A stretch of 39,163 nt of DNA from Pseudoalteromonas sp. S2755 (GCF_005886535.1 NZ_PNDS01000151.1:1-39163), one strand, 5' to 3'; numbered from the stretch's first letter, positions 16,506 to 25,210 are shown. A program made the numbers and translations. The notes: a model not told the origin generated them from the sequence alone.

Positions 16506-16511
16506 TTAAAA

Positions 16512-16784
16512 TTAACGCAAGTTATCTTTTAAGGCTTTAGCAGGCTTAAACGATACCTTGTTTTGTCCCTCAATGGTGATGGTCTCACCTGTTTGTGGGT
16601 TGCGTCCCTGCTTTGGGGGATGATAACTTAACGCGAATGTGCCAAGTCCATTAATTTGCATCTGATCACCTTCTGACAAGCGCTTTTTAGTGGCCTGTAA
16701 AATGACATTTAACACCGCCTGTGAATCTTTTTTTGTTAACCCACTAATTTCCGCCATTTTTGTAACTAAATCGCTCTTATTCAT
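16512..16784 (-). CDS. HU-family DNA-binding protein
   Basis: This is a 90-residue HU/IHF-type protein. It has the N-terminal helical dimerisation region (MNKSDLVTKMAEISGLTKKD), the INGLGTF turn, and the DNA-minor-groove arm with GRNPQTGE, ending in PAKALKDNLR. It diverges from the housekeeping HU proteins in the stretch LSYHPPKQ before the arm and lacks the extra features of IHF, so I call it an accessory HU-like nucleoid protein. It is convergent with trpA and divergent from yciB. Confidence 0.87.
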   Translation of the reverse strand: MNKSDLVTKMAEISGLTKKDSQAVLNVILQATKKRLSEGDQMQINGLGTFALSYHPPKQGRNPQTGETITIEGQNKVSFKPAKALKDNLR

Positions 16785-16906
16785 GCAAATACCTCTGAAC
16801 CATAGAATGAGCGCAGCAGGCTATGGGTTTCATCAAAGAAAGTCAATGTTGATGTTCTCGTCGTATCTTGGTAAAACCCTTACAACCAACTTTGTTAGGA
16901 TAAAAA

Positions 16907-17476
16907 ATGTCATTTTTAATTGAGTACTTACCGCTCATCTTATTTTTTGCGGTTTATAAGTTTGTCGATATTTTTTGGGCAACGGGTGTACTAATCATCG
17001 CCTCTCTTATACAGGTCGCACACCAATACATCACTAAGCGCGAAGTCGCAAAGCGTCATTGGATATTCCTAGCGATTGCGCTGATCCTTGGTGGGATGAC
17101 TATTTTCTTCCATGATGAGCAATTTATTAAATGGAAAGCCACTATTATTTATGCCATTTTAGGTGCAGCATTACTCATATCTAGGTATTTGTTTAATAAA
17201 AACTTGGTAAAAGGCGCACTCGAAGGCGTGTTAAAGTCAGTTGCTGAGAAGGAAAAAAGCGAGATTGATATTGATTTACCAGCCAAAGACTGTGACCAAT
17301 TAAATCTATTTTGGGCAATATTACTTTTCTTCATCGCAGGCCTAAACCTTTACGTTGCGTACCACTTCTCTCTTGACTTTTGGGTGAACTTTAAAGTCTT
17401 TGGTTTAATTGGGATCACCTTTATTGCACTCCTCTTTACCATGTTTAAAATTCAAAAATATTTACCTGAAGAGTAA
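16907..17476 (+). CDS. yciB: YciB/IspA, inner-membrane septation protein A
   Basis: This 189-residue protein has about five membrane helices and the family opening MSFLIEYLPLILFFAVYKF, with the ATGVLI and KREVAKRHW segments. YciB is linked to cell-envelope synthesis and septation in enterics and Shigella; its biochemical role is not settled. The ribosome site TTAGGA is 7 bases before the ATG. Its nearness to trpA is also seen in E. coli (yciA-yciB-yciC-ompW-trpA), but yciA, yciC and ompW are absent here. Confidence 0.93.
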   Translation: MSFLIEYLPLILFFAVYKFVDIFWATGVLIIASLIQVAHQYITKREVAKRHWIFLAIALILGGMTIFFHDEQFIKWKATIIYAILGAALLISRYLFNKNLVKGALEGVLKSVAEKEKSEIDIDLPAKDCDQLNLFWAILLFFIAGLNLYVAYHFSLDFWVNFKVFGLIGITFIALLFTMFKIQKYLPEE

Positions 17477-17499
17477 CCATTCAAGGTTCATCTGCAGCT

Positions 17500-17543
17500 G
17501 CTATAGTTAACGAGTAAGAGCTAACTATAGCGGCTTGTAGCCG
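17500..17543. repeat. two adjacent inverted repeats between yciB and the CPBP gene
   Basis: A perfect 10-bp inverted repeat, GCTATAGTTA (17500-17509) with TAACTATAGC (17522-17531), is followed at once by a 5-bp hairpin CGGCT-TGT-AGCCG (17531-17543). There is no T run, so it is not a simple terminator. It could be an operator, a transcript-stabilising structure, or a part of the 5' leader of the next gene. Confidence 0.6.
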
Positions 17544-17566
17544 CCAAATATTTTGGGGAACCAGCC

Positions 17567-18208
17567 TTGAACGCAAGCCAATACCGGTGGTGTGAACTCG
17601 TATTTGTATTCTTTGTCCTGCCCATTGTCGCTTATCAATTTCGTGATCACCTCAACAATTGGCTGTTTCCAGCACTGATCATTTTAATGGCAGTCTGTAC
17701 CCATTTACTACTAACCGATCCCCATTTCAAACGCTTTAGGTTAACCAGTTTGGGAGAATTTTCGTCCGTCAAAAAACGTTTATTTACCACGTTTTTCGCA
17801 GGTGCAATGTTTTCCGCCATGCTCTATGGTTTAGTTAGTCAAGGAAATTGGTTTTCCCTGCCGCTCAATTCACCCAGCGACTGGTTATTATTATTAATTG
17901 CTTACCCCATTCTTTCCGTCTTACCACAAGAGTTAATTTTTAGGAGCTACTTCTTTCATCGCTATAAAAGGATTTTACCAAATAAAAACAACAGAGTTTT
18001 GCTAAGTGCATTGGTGTTTGCGCTTGCTCACTGCGTCTATGACAACTGGATAGCCGTGGCGTTATCTTTTGTTGGAGGGCTATTATTTTCTTATACTTAT
18101 GCACACAGCCGCTCTCTTGCCGTGTGTGTGTTGGAGCATAGCCTGTGGGGACTGTGGATGTTTACAATAGGAATTGGGCAGTACTTAGATTCGGGCGTAA
18201 AATTTTAG
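17567..18208 (+). CDS. CPBP-family intramembrane metalloprotease-like protein
   Basis: This encodes 213 residues with about six membrane helices and the conserved motifs of the CAAX protease/bacteriocin-processing (CPBP, Abi) family. Motif 1 is LPQELIFRSYFFHRY (Gln121, Glu122, Arg126), motif 2 FALAHCVYDN (His155), and motif 3 LEHSLWG (Glu190, His191). Canonical motif 1 is EExxxR; the first Glu is Gln here, which may mark a subfamily or reduced activity. The start is TTG at 17567, with GGGGA 8 bases before it; no suitable in-frame ATG exists. Substrate unknown. Confidence 0.82.
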   Translation: MNASQYRWCELVFVFFVLPIVAYQFRDHLNNWLFPALIILMAVCTHLLLTDPHFKRFRLTSLGEFSSVKKRLFTTFFAGAMFSAMLYGLVSQGNWFSLPLNSPSDWLLLLIAYPILSVLPQELIFRSYFFHRYKRILPNKNNRVLLSALVFALAHCVYDNWIAVALSFVGGLLFSYTYAHSRSLAVCVLEHSLWGLWMFTIGIGQYLDSGVKF

Positions 18209-18227
18209 TGGCTTAATAGAATATGAG

Positions 18228-18251
18228 CATCGGCGCAATAATACGCCGATG
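18228..18251. terminator. hairpin between convergent CPBP and transporter genes
   Basis: CATCGGCG (18228-18235) pairs with CGCCGATG (18244-18251) around an 8-base loop. It has no following T run in either direction, so its role as a terminator is only suggested by its place between convergent genes. Confidence 0.45.
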
Positions 18252-18280
18252 TCATCGTGCCCAACATCAATGCCCTGCTA

Positions 18281-19705
18281 CTAGAAGCCAAAGATACTGA
18301 ATGCAAAATACTTGGTTGCAACAGTATTAATGAAAATAGCCAGCAGGATCACTGGGATGAACGTAGATAGGGAGAAATTAATATATTTCTCAGTAAAGCT
18401 GCCGACGTACCCCTCTGAACCTTGCGCAAGTTCTTCATTCAAGCCAGATTTTTTCCAGCGATAAGTAACGAATAGACACAACAGCAAACCATTCAAGGGT
18501 AAAATAGTGTCGTAAAACACGTCATAGATTAGGTCAAAGAAGCTCTTCTGAGCATCGCCATAACTTACAAAACTTGTAAGCCAATCCACCATACCAAAAG
18601 ACATTGTAGATAACACAGTTAAAATACCTGTGGTCAACGCTAAGATAATCAATGCCTTTTTACGTGAAATACATTTTTCTTCCATCAAGGTCGCGGTAGG
18701 CACCTCGATAATTGACACTAGCGACGTTATCGCGGCAAAGAAAACCAGTAAAAAGAAAGTACCTGCAACAATTGAGGCACCGACGTAACCAATATCATCT
18801 TGTAACGCCAATAACAATTTAGGTAAGTAATCGAAAATCATAGATACTGAAGAGTCCGATAACTTACTTGGATCTGTATTCGGATTAAAACTGAAGATAG
18901 CTGGAAGTACCATCAGACCTGCAATGAATGCCACTAATGAATCTGTAACAGCGACCATTTTAGAGCTACCGACGATGTCGTCTTTCTTAGAAATATAGGA
19001 AGCATAAGTGATCAATATACCCATACCTAAAGACAGTGAAAAGAACGCCTGTGATAGTGCTCCATTTAGTACACTTGCATTCATCTTTTCGAAATTGGGA
19101 ACGATGTAATAGCGTACACCTGCCATCGCGTTGTCAAGGGTTAGCACGTATGCGACAAGGCCAATCAACATGACAAATAACGCCGGCATGAGTAACTTAG
19201 CCGCTTTTTCGATCCCTTCTTTTACACCGCCAACCAAGATAAGGTTAACGATAACGCCCACAATCAACATATAGATGAAAACATTGGTATCGTTGATAAA
19301 AGTACCAAAGTACTTCGGAGAGGCGAGTACATCTAAATTACCTAGGGCTGTTTGCGCCAAAAAGCCAAAGATCCAAACGGTAATAACCATATAGAAGACG
19401 GCAATCATAAACGGCGTGAGTACAGCCAAGAATCCAGCTATTGACCACTTTTTATCATGATTAGATAACAGTTTATATGCGCCAAACGGATCTTTTTGGG
19501 CTTTCCTACCCATTGCCATTTCTGCCATCATGACAGGTAAACAGATAAACACTACAAATAGTGCATAGATTAGTAAAAATGCCCCACCACCATTTTTTGC
19601 GGCGGAAACAGGAAAGCCGACTAAGTTACCAATACCAACAGCAGAACCCGCAGCGGCAAGGATAAACCCTAATCGGGAGCTAAAATGCTCACGGTTTGCA
19701 CTCAT
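18281..19705 (-). CDS. sodium-dependent transporter, NSS (SNF) family
   Basis: This encodes 474 residues with about 11-12 membrane helices. The N-terminal signature SRLGFILAAAGSAVGIGNLVGFP and the unwound first helix (GSAVGIGN) that binds Na+ and substrate are typical of the LeuT-fold neurotransmitter:sodium symporter family, as is MAEMAMGR. Bacterial members import amino acids or related amines with Na+; the specific substrate cannot be read from the sequence. I use the ATG at 19705, with AAGG 9 bases upstream, rather than an in-frame TTG 9 bases earlier. It is divergent from yciI. Confidence 0.92.
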   Translation of the reverse strand: MSANREHFSSRLGFILAAAGSAVGIGNLVGFPVSAAKNGGGAFLLIYALFVVFICLPVMMAEMAMGRKAQKDPFGAYKLLSNHDKKWSIAGFLAVLTPFMIAVFYMVITVWIFGFLAQTALGNLDVLASPKYFGTFINDTNVFIYMLIVGVIVNLILVGGVKEGIEKAAKLLMPALFVMLIGLVAYVLTLDNAMAGVRYYIVPNFEKMNASVLNGALSQAFFSLSLGMGILITYASYISKKDDIVGSSKMVAVTDSLVAFIAGLMVLPAIFSFNPNTDPSKLSDSSVSMIFDYLPKLLLALQDDIGYVGASIVAGTFFLLVFFAAITSLVSIIEVPTATLMEEKCISRKKALIILALTTGILTVLSTMSFGMVDWLTSFVSYGDAQKSFFDLIYDVFYDTILPLNGLLLCLFVTYRWKKSGLNEELAQGSEGYVGSFTEKYINFSLSTFIPVILLAIFINTVATKYFAFSIFGF

Positions 19706-19846
19706 TGCAATCAACCTTATTATTATTTTCTACAAATATCCGAAGGACTCTACCAGTCAAGCTGAGTGTTTTTCAAGTTTAAATGTCTAATCACTGAAAA
19801 ACTCTGTGTACATTTACTTTTGCACTGAGGGCGTTTTATCATAGTA

Positions 19847-19877
19847 TTGACAAATGGCCCTGAACAGCCGACAAAAT
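19847..19877 (+). promoter_or_regulatory. candidate promoter for yciI
   Basis: TTGACA (19847-19852) is a perfect -35 element. A weak -10, CAAAAT, lies at 19872-19877 with a 19-base spacer. It is 50-80 bases before the yciI start in the 221-base divergent gap with the transporter gene. Confidence 0.35.
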
Positions 19878-19926
19878 ACGTAAAAATAACAATAATAACC
19901 TAGAAATCAATCCGGAACTAATACTT

Positions 19927-20226
19927 ATGCTTTACATGATCTATTCAACCGATGCTGAAAACTCATTAGAAAAGCGTCTTGCTGTGCGTCCTGCTCACTT
20001 AGCTCGTTTAGAAGAATTAAAACAACAAGGTCGATTGTTTGCAGCAGGCCCATTACCAGCTATTGACTCGGAAGATCCTGGTGAAGCGGGTTTTACGGGT
20101 TCGTTGGTTATTGCTGAGTTTGAAAACCTAGAAAGTGCGCAGCAATGGGCAAGCGTCGATCCCTATATTGATGCTGGCGTCTATACTGCTAGTATTGTAA
20201 AACCGTACAAGCGAGTTCTGCCATAA
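19927..20226 (+). CDS. yciI: YciI family protein
   Basis: This is a 99-residue ferredoxin-like-fold protein matching E. coli YciI in length and pattern: MLYMIYSTD at the start, RPAHLARLEELKQQGRL, AGPLPA, GSLVIAEF and the DPYIDAGVY motif. YciI-like domains are thought to be small enzymes or binding modules with conserved His and Asp in a cleft; here the candidates are His19 and the Asp of DPY. The cellular role is unknown. A weak hairpin (CTGAAC/GTTCAG, 20234-20250) follows the gene without a T run. Confidence 0.92.
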   Translation: MLYMIYSTDAENSLEKRLAVRPAHLARLEELKQQGRLFAAGPLPAIDSEDPGEAGFTGSLVIAEFENLESAQQWASVDPYIDAGVYTASIVKPYKRVLP

Positions 20227-20334
20227 AAGTTTACTGAACGTTAAGTTCAGCAAAGGTTAATTACAAAAGCACTAAATTTGTTTGAGATTTATGAAGTTTA
20301 GACACTTAGTATCTATGAAACTGTGGAGCTTAAA

Positions 20335-20592
20335 ATGCGATTGCAACTCACTCTCTTAGCGTTGATCTTGGCGTTCGCTTCGAGTGTAGCAGACGCCAAT
20401 AGCCGCAATGATAAGAATGTAAAGATAATTACAAAAAAAGAAGCTGTGTCTCTGGCGCTTGATAAGTACGCAGGAAGAACACTTAAGATTTCTGAAGAAA
20501 ATCAATTTTTTGTGGTAAGAATTCTCCAACCAGATGGTCGAATTGTTGACTTAAAAGTAAACAAGAAGACAGGTGAAGTAAATAAGGACTAA
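20335..20592 (+). CDS. secreted PepSY-domain protein
   Basis: This encodes 85 residues: a signal peptide (MRLQLTLLALILAFASSVADA) and then a single PepSY-type domain with ITKKEAVSLALDKYAGRTLKI, VRILQPDGRIVDLKVNKKTGEV. PepSY domains are thought to inhibit peptidases or sense the periplasm. The start at 20335 follows GTGGAG by 6 bases; an in-frame GTG at 20323 is part of that site. Its stop is 2 bases before the response regulator gene, so it is the first gene of the two-component operon and may act as its periplasmic accessory. Confidence 0.85.
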   Translation: MRLQLTLLALILAFASSVADANSRNDKNVKIITKKEAVSLALDKYAGRTLKISEENQFFVVRILQPDGRIVDLKVNKKTGEVNKD

Positions 20593-20594
20593 GG

Positions 20595-21269
20595 ATGCGT
20601 ATTTTAGTTATCGAAGACGATATTCAACTAGCAGAAAACCTGCGAAATGCATTAGAGAAAGAAAAATATAGCGTTGACTTGTGTCATGATGGTGAGTCTG
20701 GATTATTTCACCTTGAAGAATATCCGTTAGATATGGCAGTGATCGATCTCGGCTTGCCAAAACTTGACGGTATTGAAATTATCCGTAGAGCACGTGCTAA
20801 CGGCGTTAAGATCCCTATTTTAATCTTAACGGCCCGTGACCGCTGGCAAGACAAGGTAGAAGGCCTTGATGCAGGAGCTGATGACTACCTCACCAAACCA
20901 TTTCATGTTGAAGAACTGATAGCGCGCTGTAATGCACTAATTAGACGTAGTGCTGGACAAGCAAATCCAGAGATTTGCATTGGCCCAATCAAAATCCACA
21001 CTCGCTCACAGCAAGTCTGGGTTAACGATAACGAGCTATCACTTACAGCCTATGAATACAAAGTTTTAGAATACTTAATGGTTAACCCACAAAAAGTCAT
21101 TTCTAAATCTGAACTTACAGAGCACATATACGATCAGGACTTTGACTTAGACTCTAACGTCATTGAAGTGTTTGTCTTAAGACTGCGTAAAAAGCTAGAC
21201 CCAGATGGCACTCTTAACCCTGTTGAAACCCTTAGAGGACGTGGATATAGGTTCAAAAATCAGTGGTAA
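20595..21269 (+). CDS. PhoP/OmpR-type response regulator
   Basis: This is a 224-residue regulator. The receiver domain has the acidic pocket Asp8-Asp9, phosphoacceptor Asp51 (VIDLGLP), Thr79 and Lys101 (LTKPF). The C-terminal winged helix (about 125-224) contains LSLTAYEYKVLEYL, the recognition-helix stretch SNVIEVFVLRLRKKL and RGRGYRF. It most resembles PhoP/QseB regulators. It is transcribed with the sensor that overlaps its end by 7 bases. Targets are not identifiable from the window. Confidence 0.92.
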   Translation: MRILVIEDDIQLAENLRNALEKEKYSVDLCHDGESGLFHLEEYPLDMAVIDLGLPKLDGIEIIRRARANGVKIPILILTARDRWQDKVEGLDAGADDYLTKPFHVEELIARCNALIRRSAGQANPEICIGPIKIHTRSQQVWVNDNELSLTAYEYKVLEYLMVNPQKVISKSELTEHIYDQDFDLDSNVIEVFVLRLRKKLDPDGTLNPVETLRGRGYRFKNQW

Positions 21270-22606
21270 ACAGCTCTCAAATTTCGCTTAAAATAAGACA
21301 AGGATTTATCCTTGTCTTTGTGCTTATTATTGCCCTTCCCGCGCTGTTTTTCTCCGTGGGCAGGGCTTATTATTCTTCTTTAGTCGATGCGACTGAAAAA
21401 ACTTTAGAAGCCCACCTCTACTCTCTTATTTCTGAAGTCGAATTTGTCTCGAACGGACTCGAAATGCCTCGCAGTATACTGGCGCCTGAGTTAAACAGAC
21501 TGAACTCTGATACTTATGCACTTGTCTATCAAGATAATTCTCTTGTTTGGTATTCTGAGTCGGCTGTAAATCTCTCAATTTCACCTGACTTTTCAGAAAA
21601 TCAGGCTGGAGCATCTGAGTTTAAACGAGTTGAATATAATGGTGTACTGTTTTGGCAACTTAGCCTAACTGTTATTCTCGGAAATGCAGAGCAATCACAA
21701 CAAGCCCGCTTTGTACTTTTAAAGAAAAATGACGCGCTGATGGAGTTAATGTCAGGGTTTAGAAACACCTTGGTAAACTGGATGCTGGTTATGGGTGTAG
21801 TGATAGCCGGGTTAATGGCATTTGGGTTTGTATGGAACGCCCGGCCGTTACAGCGATTGGATAAAGAAATTAAAGAAATTGAAGCTGGTGAACGCGATAA
21901 GATCACGGGTCTCTACCCCGTCGAGCTCCTAACAATCAAATCCGACTTAAACTTACTATTAGAATCTCAAAAGCGTCAAAAAGAGAGATATAGAGCTTCA
22001 CTTAGTGACCTTGCGCACGCGTTAAAAACTCCTCTTGCAGTGATCAAATCCAGTCCACTGGCAAAAGATGCAGACGCTCAGGAACAGCTAGACAGAATCA
22101 ATGCGATGATCGAACATCAATTGAAACGTGCTGCAACGGGCGCATCTGATACATGGAAGAAACAAACGTCAGTAAAACCTGTACTTGACTCAATACTTAA
22201 CGCCATGACTAAAGTGTATCACGACAAGCACATTCAATTTTCATCAGAATGTGGTGAGGAGGTTGCATTTCTTGGCGATAAAACGGATTTAATGGAAATT
22301 CTTGGTAATATTATAGATAACGCCTGTAAAGCATGTGGCTCTTTGGTCGATATAGAAGTAAGTGCACCCAAAAAGCGCCTGTTAATCATAGAGATCGAAG
22401 ATGACGGTCCTGGTATTCCCGAGCACCGTCGCTCAGAGCTACTGACCAGAGGTGCAAGATTAGACACCTATGAAGCTGGCCACGGCGTAGGAATGGCTAT
22501 CGTATCTGATTTAGTTAAGTCGTATCATGGCCTGATGCAAATCGGTACTTCAAAACATGGTGGCGCAAAATTTACGATAGAGTTTAACCATGAAAAGAAT
22601 AATTAG
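21263..22606 (+). CDS. PhoQ-like sensor histidine kinase
   Basis: This 447-residue inner-membrane kinase has helices at about 16-36 and 171-191 flanking a periplasmic sensor of about 135 residues. A HAMP-like linker follows. The HisKA motif is LSDLAHALKTPLAV (phosphorylated His252). The ATPase domain shows the N box ILGNIIDNACKAC (Asn349, Asn353), G1 DDGPGIP (Asp381) and G2 GHGVGMAIV. The periplasmic domain lacks an obvious acidic cluster like that of PhoQ, so the signal is unknown. The start is GTG at 21263, inside the regulator's last codons. It overlaps the next gene by 17 bases. Confidence 0.9.
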   Translation: MVNSSQISLKIRQGFILVFVLIIALPALFFSVGRAYYSSLVDATEKTLEAHLYSLISEVEFVSNGLEMPRSILAPELNRLNSDTYALVYQDNSLVWYSESAVNLSISPDFSENQAGASEFKRVEYNGVLFWQLSLTVILGNAEQSQQARFVLLKKNDALMELMSGFRNTLVNWMLVMGVVIAGLMAFGFVWNARPLQRLDKEIKEIEAGERDKITGLYPVELLTIKSDLNLLLESQKRQKERYRASLSDLAHALKTPLAVIKSSPLAKDADAQEQLDRINAMIEHQLKRAATGASDTWKKQTSVKPVLDSILNAMTKVYHDKHIQFSSECGEEVAFLGDKTDLMEILGNIIDNACKACGSLVDIEVSAPKKRLLIIEIEDDGPGIPEHRRSELLTRGARLDTYEAGHGVGMAIVSDLVKSYHGLMQIGTSKHGGAKFTIEFNHEKNN

Positions 22607-23024
22607 CAGTCTATTGGTATCAGGATTAACCTTTTCCGTTATTGCAGACGACGATGTTACATTACAAGATTGTACGAAGTATGAGTCAACGCATCCGGAA
22701 AAAGCGAAAAAGTTTCTCATGTGTCTTGATAGTAATATCAACTTACTTGAACGTCATCGTCAAACCTGGATCACTAAGTTATTGCTTGATACTAAAAAGT
22801 ATCAAGCGGACACTGGAAATACACAGATCTTGCCAATTATGGAACGTGCCTTTCGCAATCAAGAAGAGTATATGGAAGACAGCTGCCGGTGGCGATATCT
22901 GCTGGATATGCCAAACGCGACACGCTCAGCGACAGCTTACAAAAATTGCAAAATTGCATTCTTAAAAGCACATATCATCGAGCTAAAAAGCAGTAAAGTT
23001 TTGAAAGAAGATTTAAATCTCTAG
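22590..23024 (+). CDS. secreted LprI/DUF1311-like protein
   Basis: This encodes 144 residues with a signal peptide that ends near SVIA (16-19). The mature part has four cysteines (28, 45, 99, 120), consistent with two disulfides. The pattern DC...CL...W in the first half and the C-terminal MEDSCRWRY...AYKNC..AFLKAHIIELK resemble the LprI/DUF1311 domain, whose Mycobacterium member inhibits lysozyme. The similarity is by pattern only. The 17-base overlap with the kinase gene shows it belongs to the operon, and it may be an envelope target or accessory of the two-component system. Confidence 0.65.
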   Translation: MKRIISSLLVSGLTFSVIADDDVTLQDCTKYESTHPEKAKKFLMCLDSNINLLERHRQTWITKLLLDTKKYQADTGNTQILPIMERAFRNQEEYMEDSCRWRYLLDMPNATRSATAYKNCKIAFLKAHIIELKSSKVLKEDLNL

Positions 23025-23098
23025 CGACATTTTTGATTGGATTATTAGGTGCTAAGCCTTAATAATCTGAGCTTCAGATAATGACGAATAAATCTTAG

Positions 23099-23126
23099 AA
23101 AGGAGCTGTTTATAGCTCCTTTTATT
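23099..23126 (+). terminator. terminator of the PepSY two-component operon
   Basis: AAAGGAGCT (23099-23107) pairs with AGCTCCTTT (23114-23122) over a 6-base loop and is followed by TTATTT. It lies 75 bases past the LprI-like gene and ends 19 bases before the convergent permease gene. Confidence 0.85.
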
Positions 23127-23144
23127 TGCCGAGTCTCAGTATTG

Positions 23145-24182
23145 TTAAGATGGTCTATTATCAGGTTGTTCTGAACCGAGAAGGATTGCAAGCCATTTAC
23201 CATCTTCGCTGGTTTCGAGGGCAATTTTCACAACCATGGTCAGTGGCACAGAAAGCAGCATCCCCACAGTTCCGAGTAACCAACCCCAGAAGATTAACGA
23301 GAGAAACACTACTAAGGTCGATAAACCTAACCCTCGACCCATAAACCTTGGCTCAATAATGTTACCCATTAAAGTATTAATACAAATGTAACCCACAGCA
23401 ACAATACCACTCACCAATGGTCCTTGTGTCACTAAGGCCAGTAAAACAGGCGGCACAGCTGCAATGATTGAGCCTATATTTGGGATATAGTTAAGCAAAA
23501 ATGCGACTACGCCCCAAAGCACGAAATAATCAACATCTAACGCCCATAAAAAAATGGCCGCCACAACACCAGTCGCCAATGAAACAAGTGTTTTAATCGC
23601 CAAATAGCTGTTGATAGAGTCTAAAAATCTATCAATTTGCTGCATTTTCATCTCTGGGTCGTCTAGTGCAAGATGCACTTTGTGTCCCAAAGAAGGCGCT
23701 TCAAAAAGCATGAAGACGACGATTAGCAGAATTAGAAAGCTATTTGCCATCACACCGCCAAAACCAGTTAACATATTGGTGGCTACATCGATTAGCTTGT
23801 TTGGGTCTAACATGCTAATAAGCTGCTGTTTATCCAATAAGATATTGTAGTCCGCGGCAGTACTAACCAACCAAACGAACTTTTCTTGTAAATCTTCTTT
23901 GTAAGTTGGCAGCTGTTTGGAGAAATCATTGACGGACTGCCCAACAAGCCCACCAATACTTGCACCGATTAAAATCACAAGTGCGATAATCACCAGAATG
24001 GCCAGCCCTTTTGGTATTTTAAAACGGGCCAAAAATTTGAGCATGGGATTACAGATAATCGCAATGAATGCAGCTAATATAAACGGTACAACAATCTCAG
24101 AAGCGAGCTTGATACCGCCTAACACTATAAATAGCGAGGCCAAAACCACCAACGTTTTGTTAATTCCAGTCAGTGAAGACAC
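23145..24182 (-). CDS. AI-2E family transporter (PF01594-type permease)
   Basis: This 345-residue protein has an early cluster of helices (about 8-30, 32-48, 58-85), a soluble stretch at 88-140, and five further helices. The motifs NYIPNIGSIIAAVPPVLLAL and GNIIEPRFMGRGLGLSTL are characteristic of the family that includes TqsA and YdiK. Members export diverse small molecules or ions, including Na+/H+ antiport in some; the AI-2 label is historical. The start is GTG at 24182 with AAAAGGAG 6 bases upstream. It is convergent with the two-component operon. Confidence 0.9.
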   Translation of the reverse strand: MSSLTGINKTLVVLASLFIVLGGIKLASEIVVPFILAAFIAIICNPMLKFLARFKIPKGLAILVIIALVILIGASIGGLVGQSVNDFSKQLPTYKEDLQEKFVWLVSTAADYNILLDKQQLISMLDPNKLIDVATNMLTGFGGVMANSFLILLIVVFMLFEAPSLGHKVHLALDDPEMKMQQIDRFLDSINSYLAIKTLVSLATGVVAAIFLWALDVDYFVLWGVVAFLLNYIPNIGSIIAAVPPVLLALVTQGPLVSGIVAVGYICINTLMGNIIEPRFMGRGLGLSTLVVFLSLIFWGWLLGTVGMLLSVPLTMVVKIALETSEDGKWLAILLGSEQPDNRPS

Positions 24183-24298
24183 AGTTCACTCCTTTTGCTT
24201 TTTTTACCATTCTAAAACAAACCACCTATAATGAAAATGAGTGATCTAACTCCTTGCTAAAACGTAGGTTTATTTTATTATAATAAAGAGTATTGAGA

Positions 24299-25195
24299 AT
24301 GAATGTATTCATAACAGGCGCAACGGGTTTAATTGGTAAAAAGCTATGCCAATTTTTAGTACACAAACATAATCTGATTGTACTGACACGTTCGCCTTCA
24401 AAAGCTATAAACCTATTACCAAGTGGGGTTAGCTGCGTCACTAATACTGATGACGTTGACTTTAATGAGCTTGATGCGGTCATTAATCTTGCGGGTGAAC
24501 CAATAGCCAACGGCCGCTGGAGCAAGGGGAAAAAACAAGAGATCTACAATAGCCGGATAAAAATCACTGAGCAAATCGTTGCGGCGATAAACACTGCGAC
24601 GTCACCACCCAAGGTGTTTATTTCAGGTAGTGCAATTGGTTTTTATGGACGCCAACCGGGTAACTTGACCATCACTGAAGATTTCAAGGATTACCATGAT
24701 GAATTCTCCCATAGGCTGTGTCGAGATTGGGAAGATACCGCATTTAGAGCCGAATCTTCCCAAACTCGAGTCTGTATATTAAGAACAGGCATTGTGCTTT
24801 CAAAGTCGGGGGGGGCTTTAGATAAAATGTTACCGCCTTTTAGATTTGGCCTTGGCGGTCCGATTGGTTCAGGAAAACAAGTGATGTCTTGGATCCATAT
24901 CGACGATATGATTCAGGCGATACTGTATATCCTTAAACATGACGAGATCTGTGGTGTTATTAATGCAACAGCCCCTAATCCAGTATCAAATAAGCAACTC
25001 TCTCAAGCCTTAGCACGCGCGATTTCGCGCCCTTGCCTATTTACCGTACCACCTTTTGTCCTCAAATTGGCATATGGTGAAATGTCAGAATTGCTGTTGT
25101 ACGGCCAATGCGTCGTTCCAAAAAAACTTCTCGATGCAGGTTATCGATTCCGCCACGAGCATATTGAAGATGCCTTGAGCGCACTTAATTTATAA
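24299..25195 (+). CDS. TIGR01777 family epimerase-like protein (YfcH-type)
   Basis: This encodes 298 residues of an extended short-chain dehydrogenase. The nucleotide-binding motif TGATGLIGKKL is at the N-terminus, followed by NLAGEPIA, SRIKIT, FISGSAIGFYG, RTGIVLSKSGGAL, and WIHIDDMIQAI with a C-terminal DUF1731-like segment ending in the ALSAL tail. E. coli YfcH is the closest named relative; the substrate is not known. I use the ATG at 24299; an in-frame TTG at 24293 also exists. The gene is monocistronic and convergent with the transglycosylase gene, whose stop is 15 bases away. Confidence 0.9.
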   Translation: MNVFITGATGLIGKKLCQFLVHKHNLIVLTRSPSKAINLLPSGVSCVTNTDDVDFNELDAVINLAGEPIANGRWSKGKKQEIYNSRIKITEQIVAAINTATSPPKVFISGSAIGFYGRQPGNLTITEDFKDYHDEFSHRLCRDWEDTAFRAESSQTRVCILRTGIVLSKSGGALDKMLPPFRFGLGGPIGSGKQVMSWIHIDDMIQAILYILKHDEICGVINATAPNPVSNKQLSQALARAISRPCLFTVPPFVLKLAYGEMSELLLYGQCVVPKKLLDAGYRFRHEHIEDALSALNL

Positions 25196-25210
25196 CTTTT
25201 GTGCAATACT

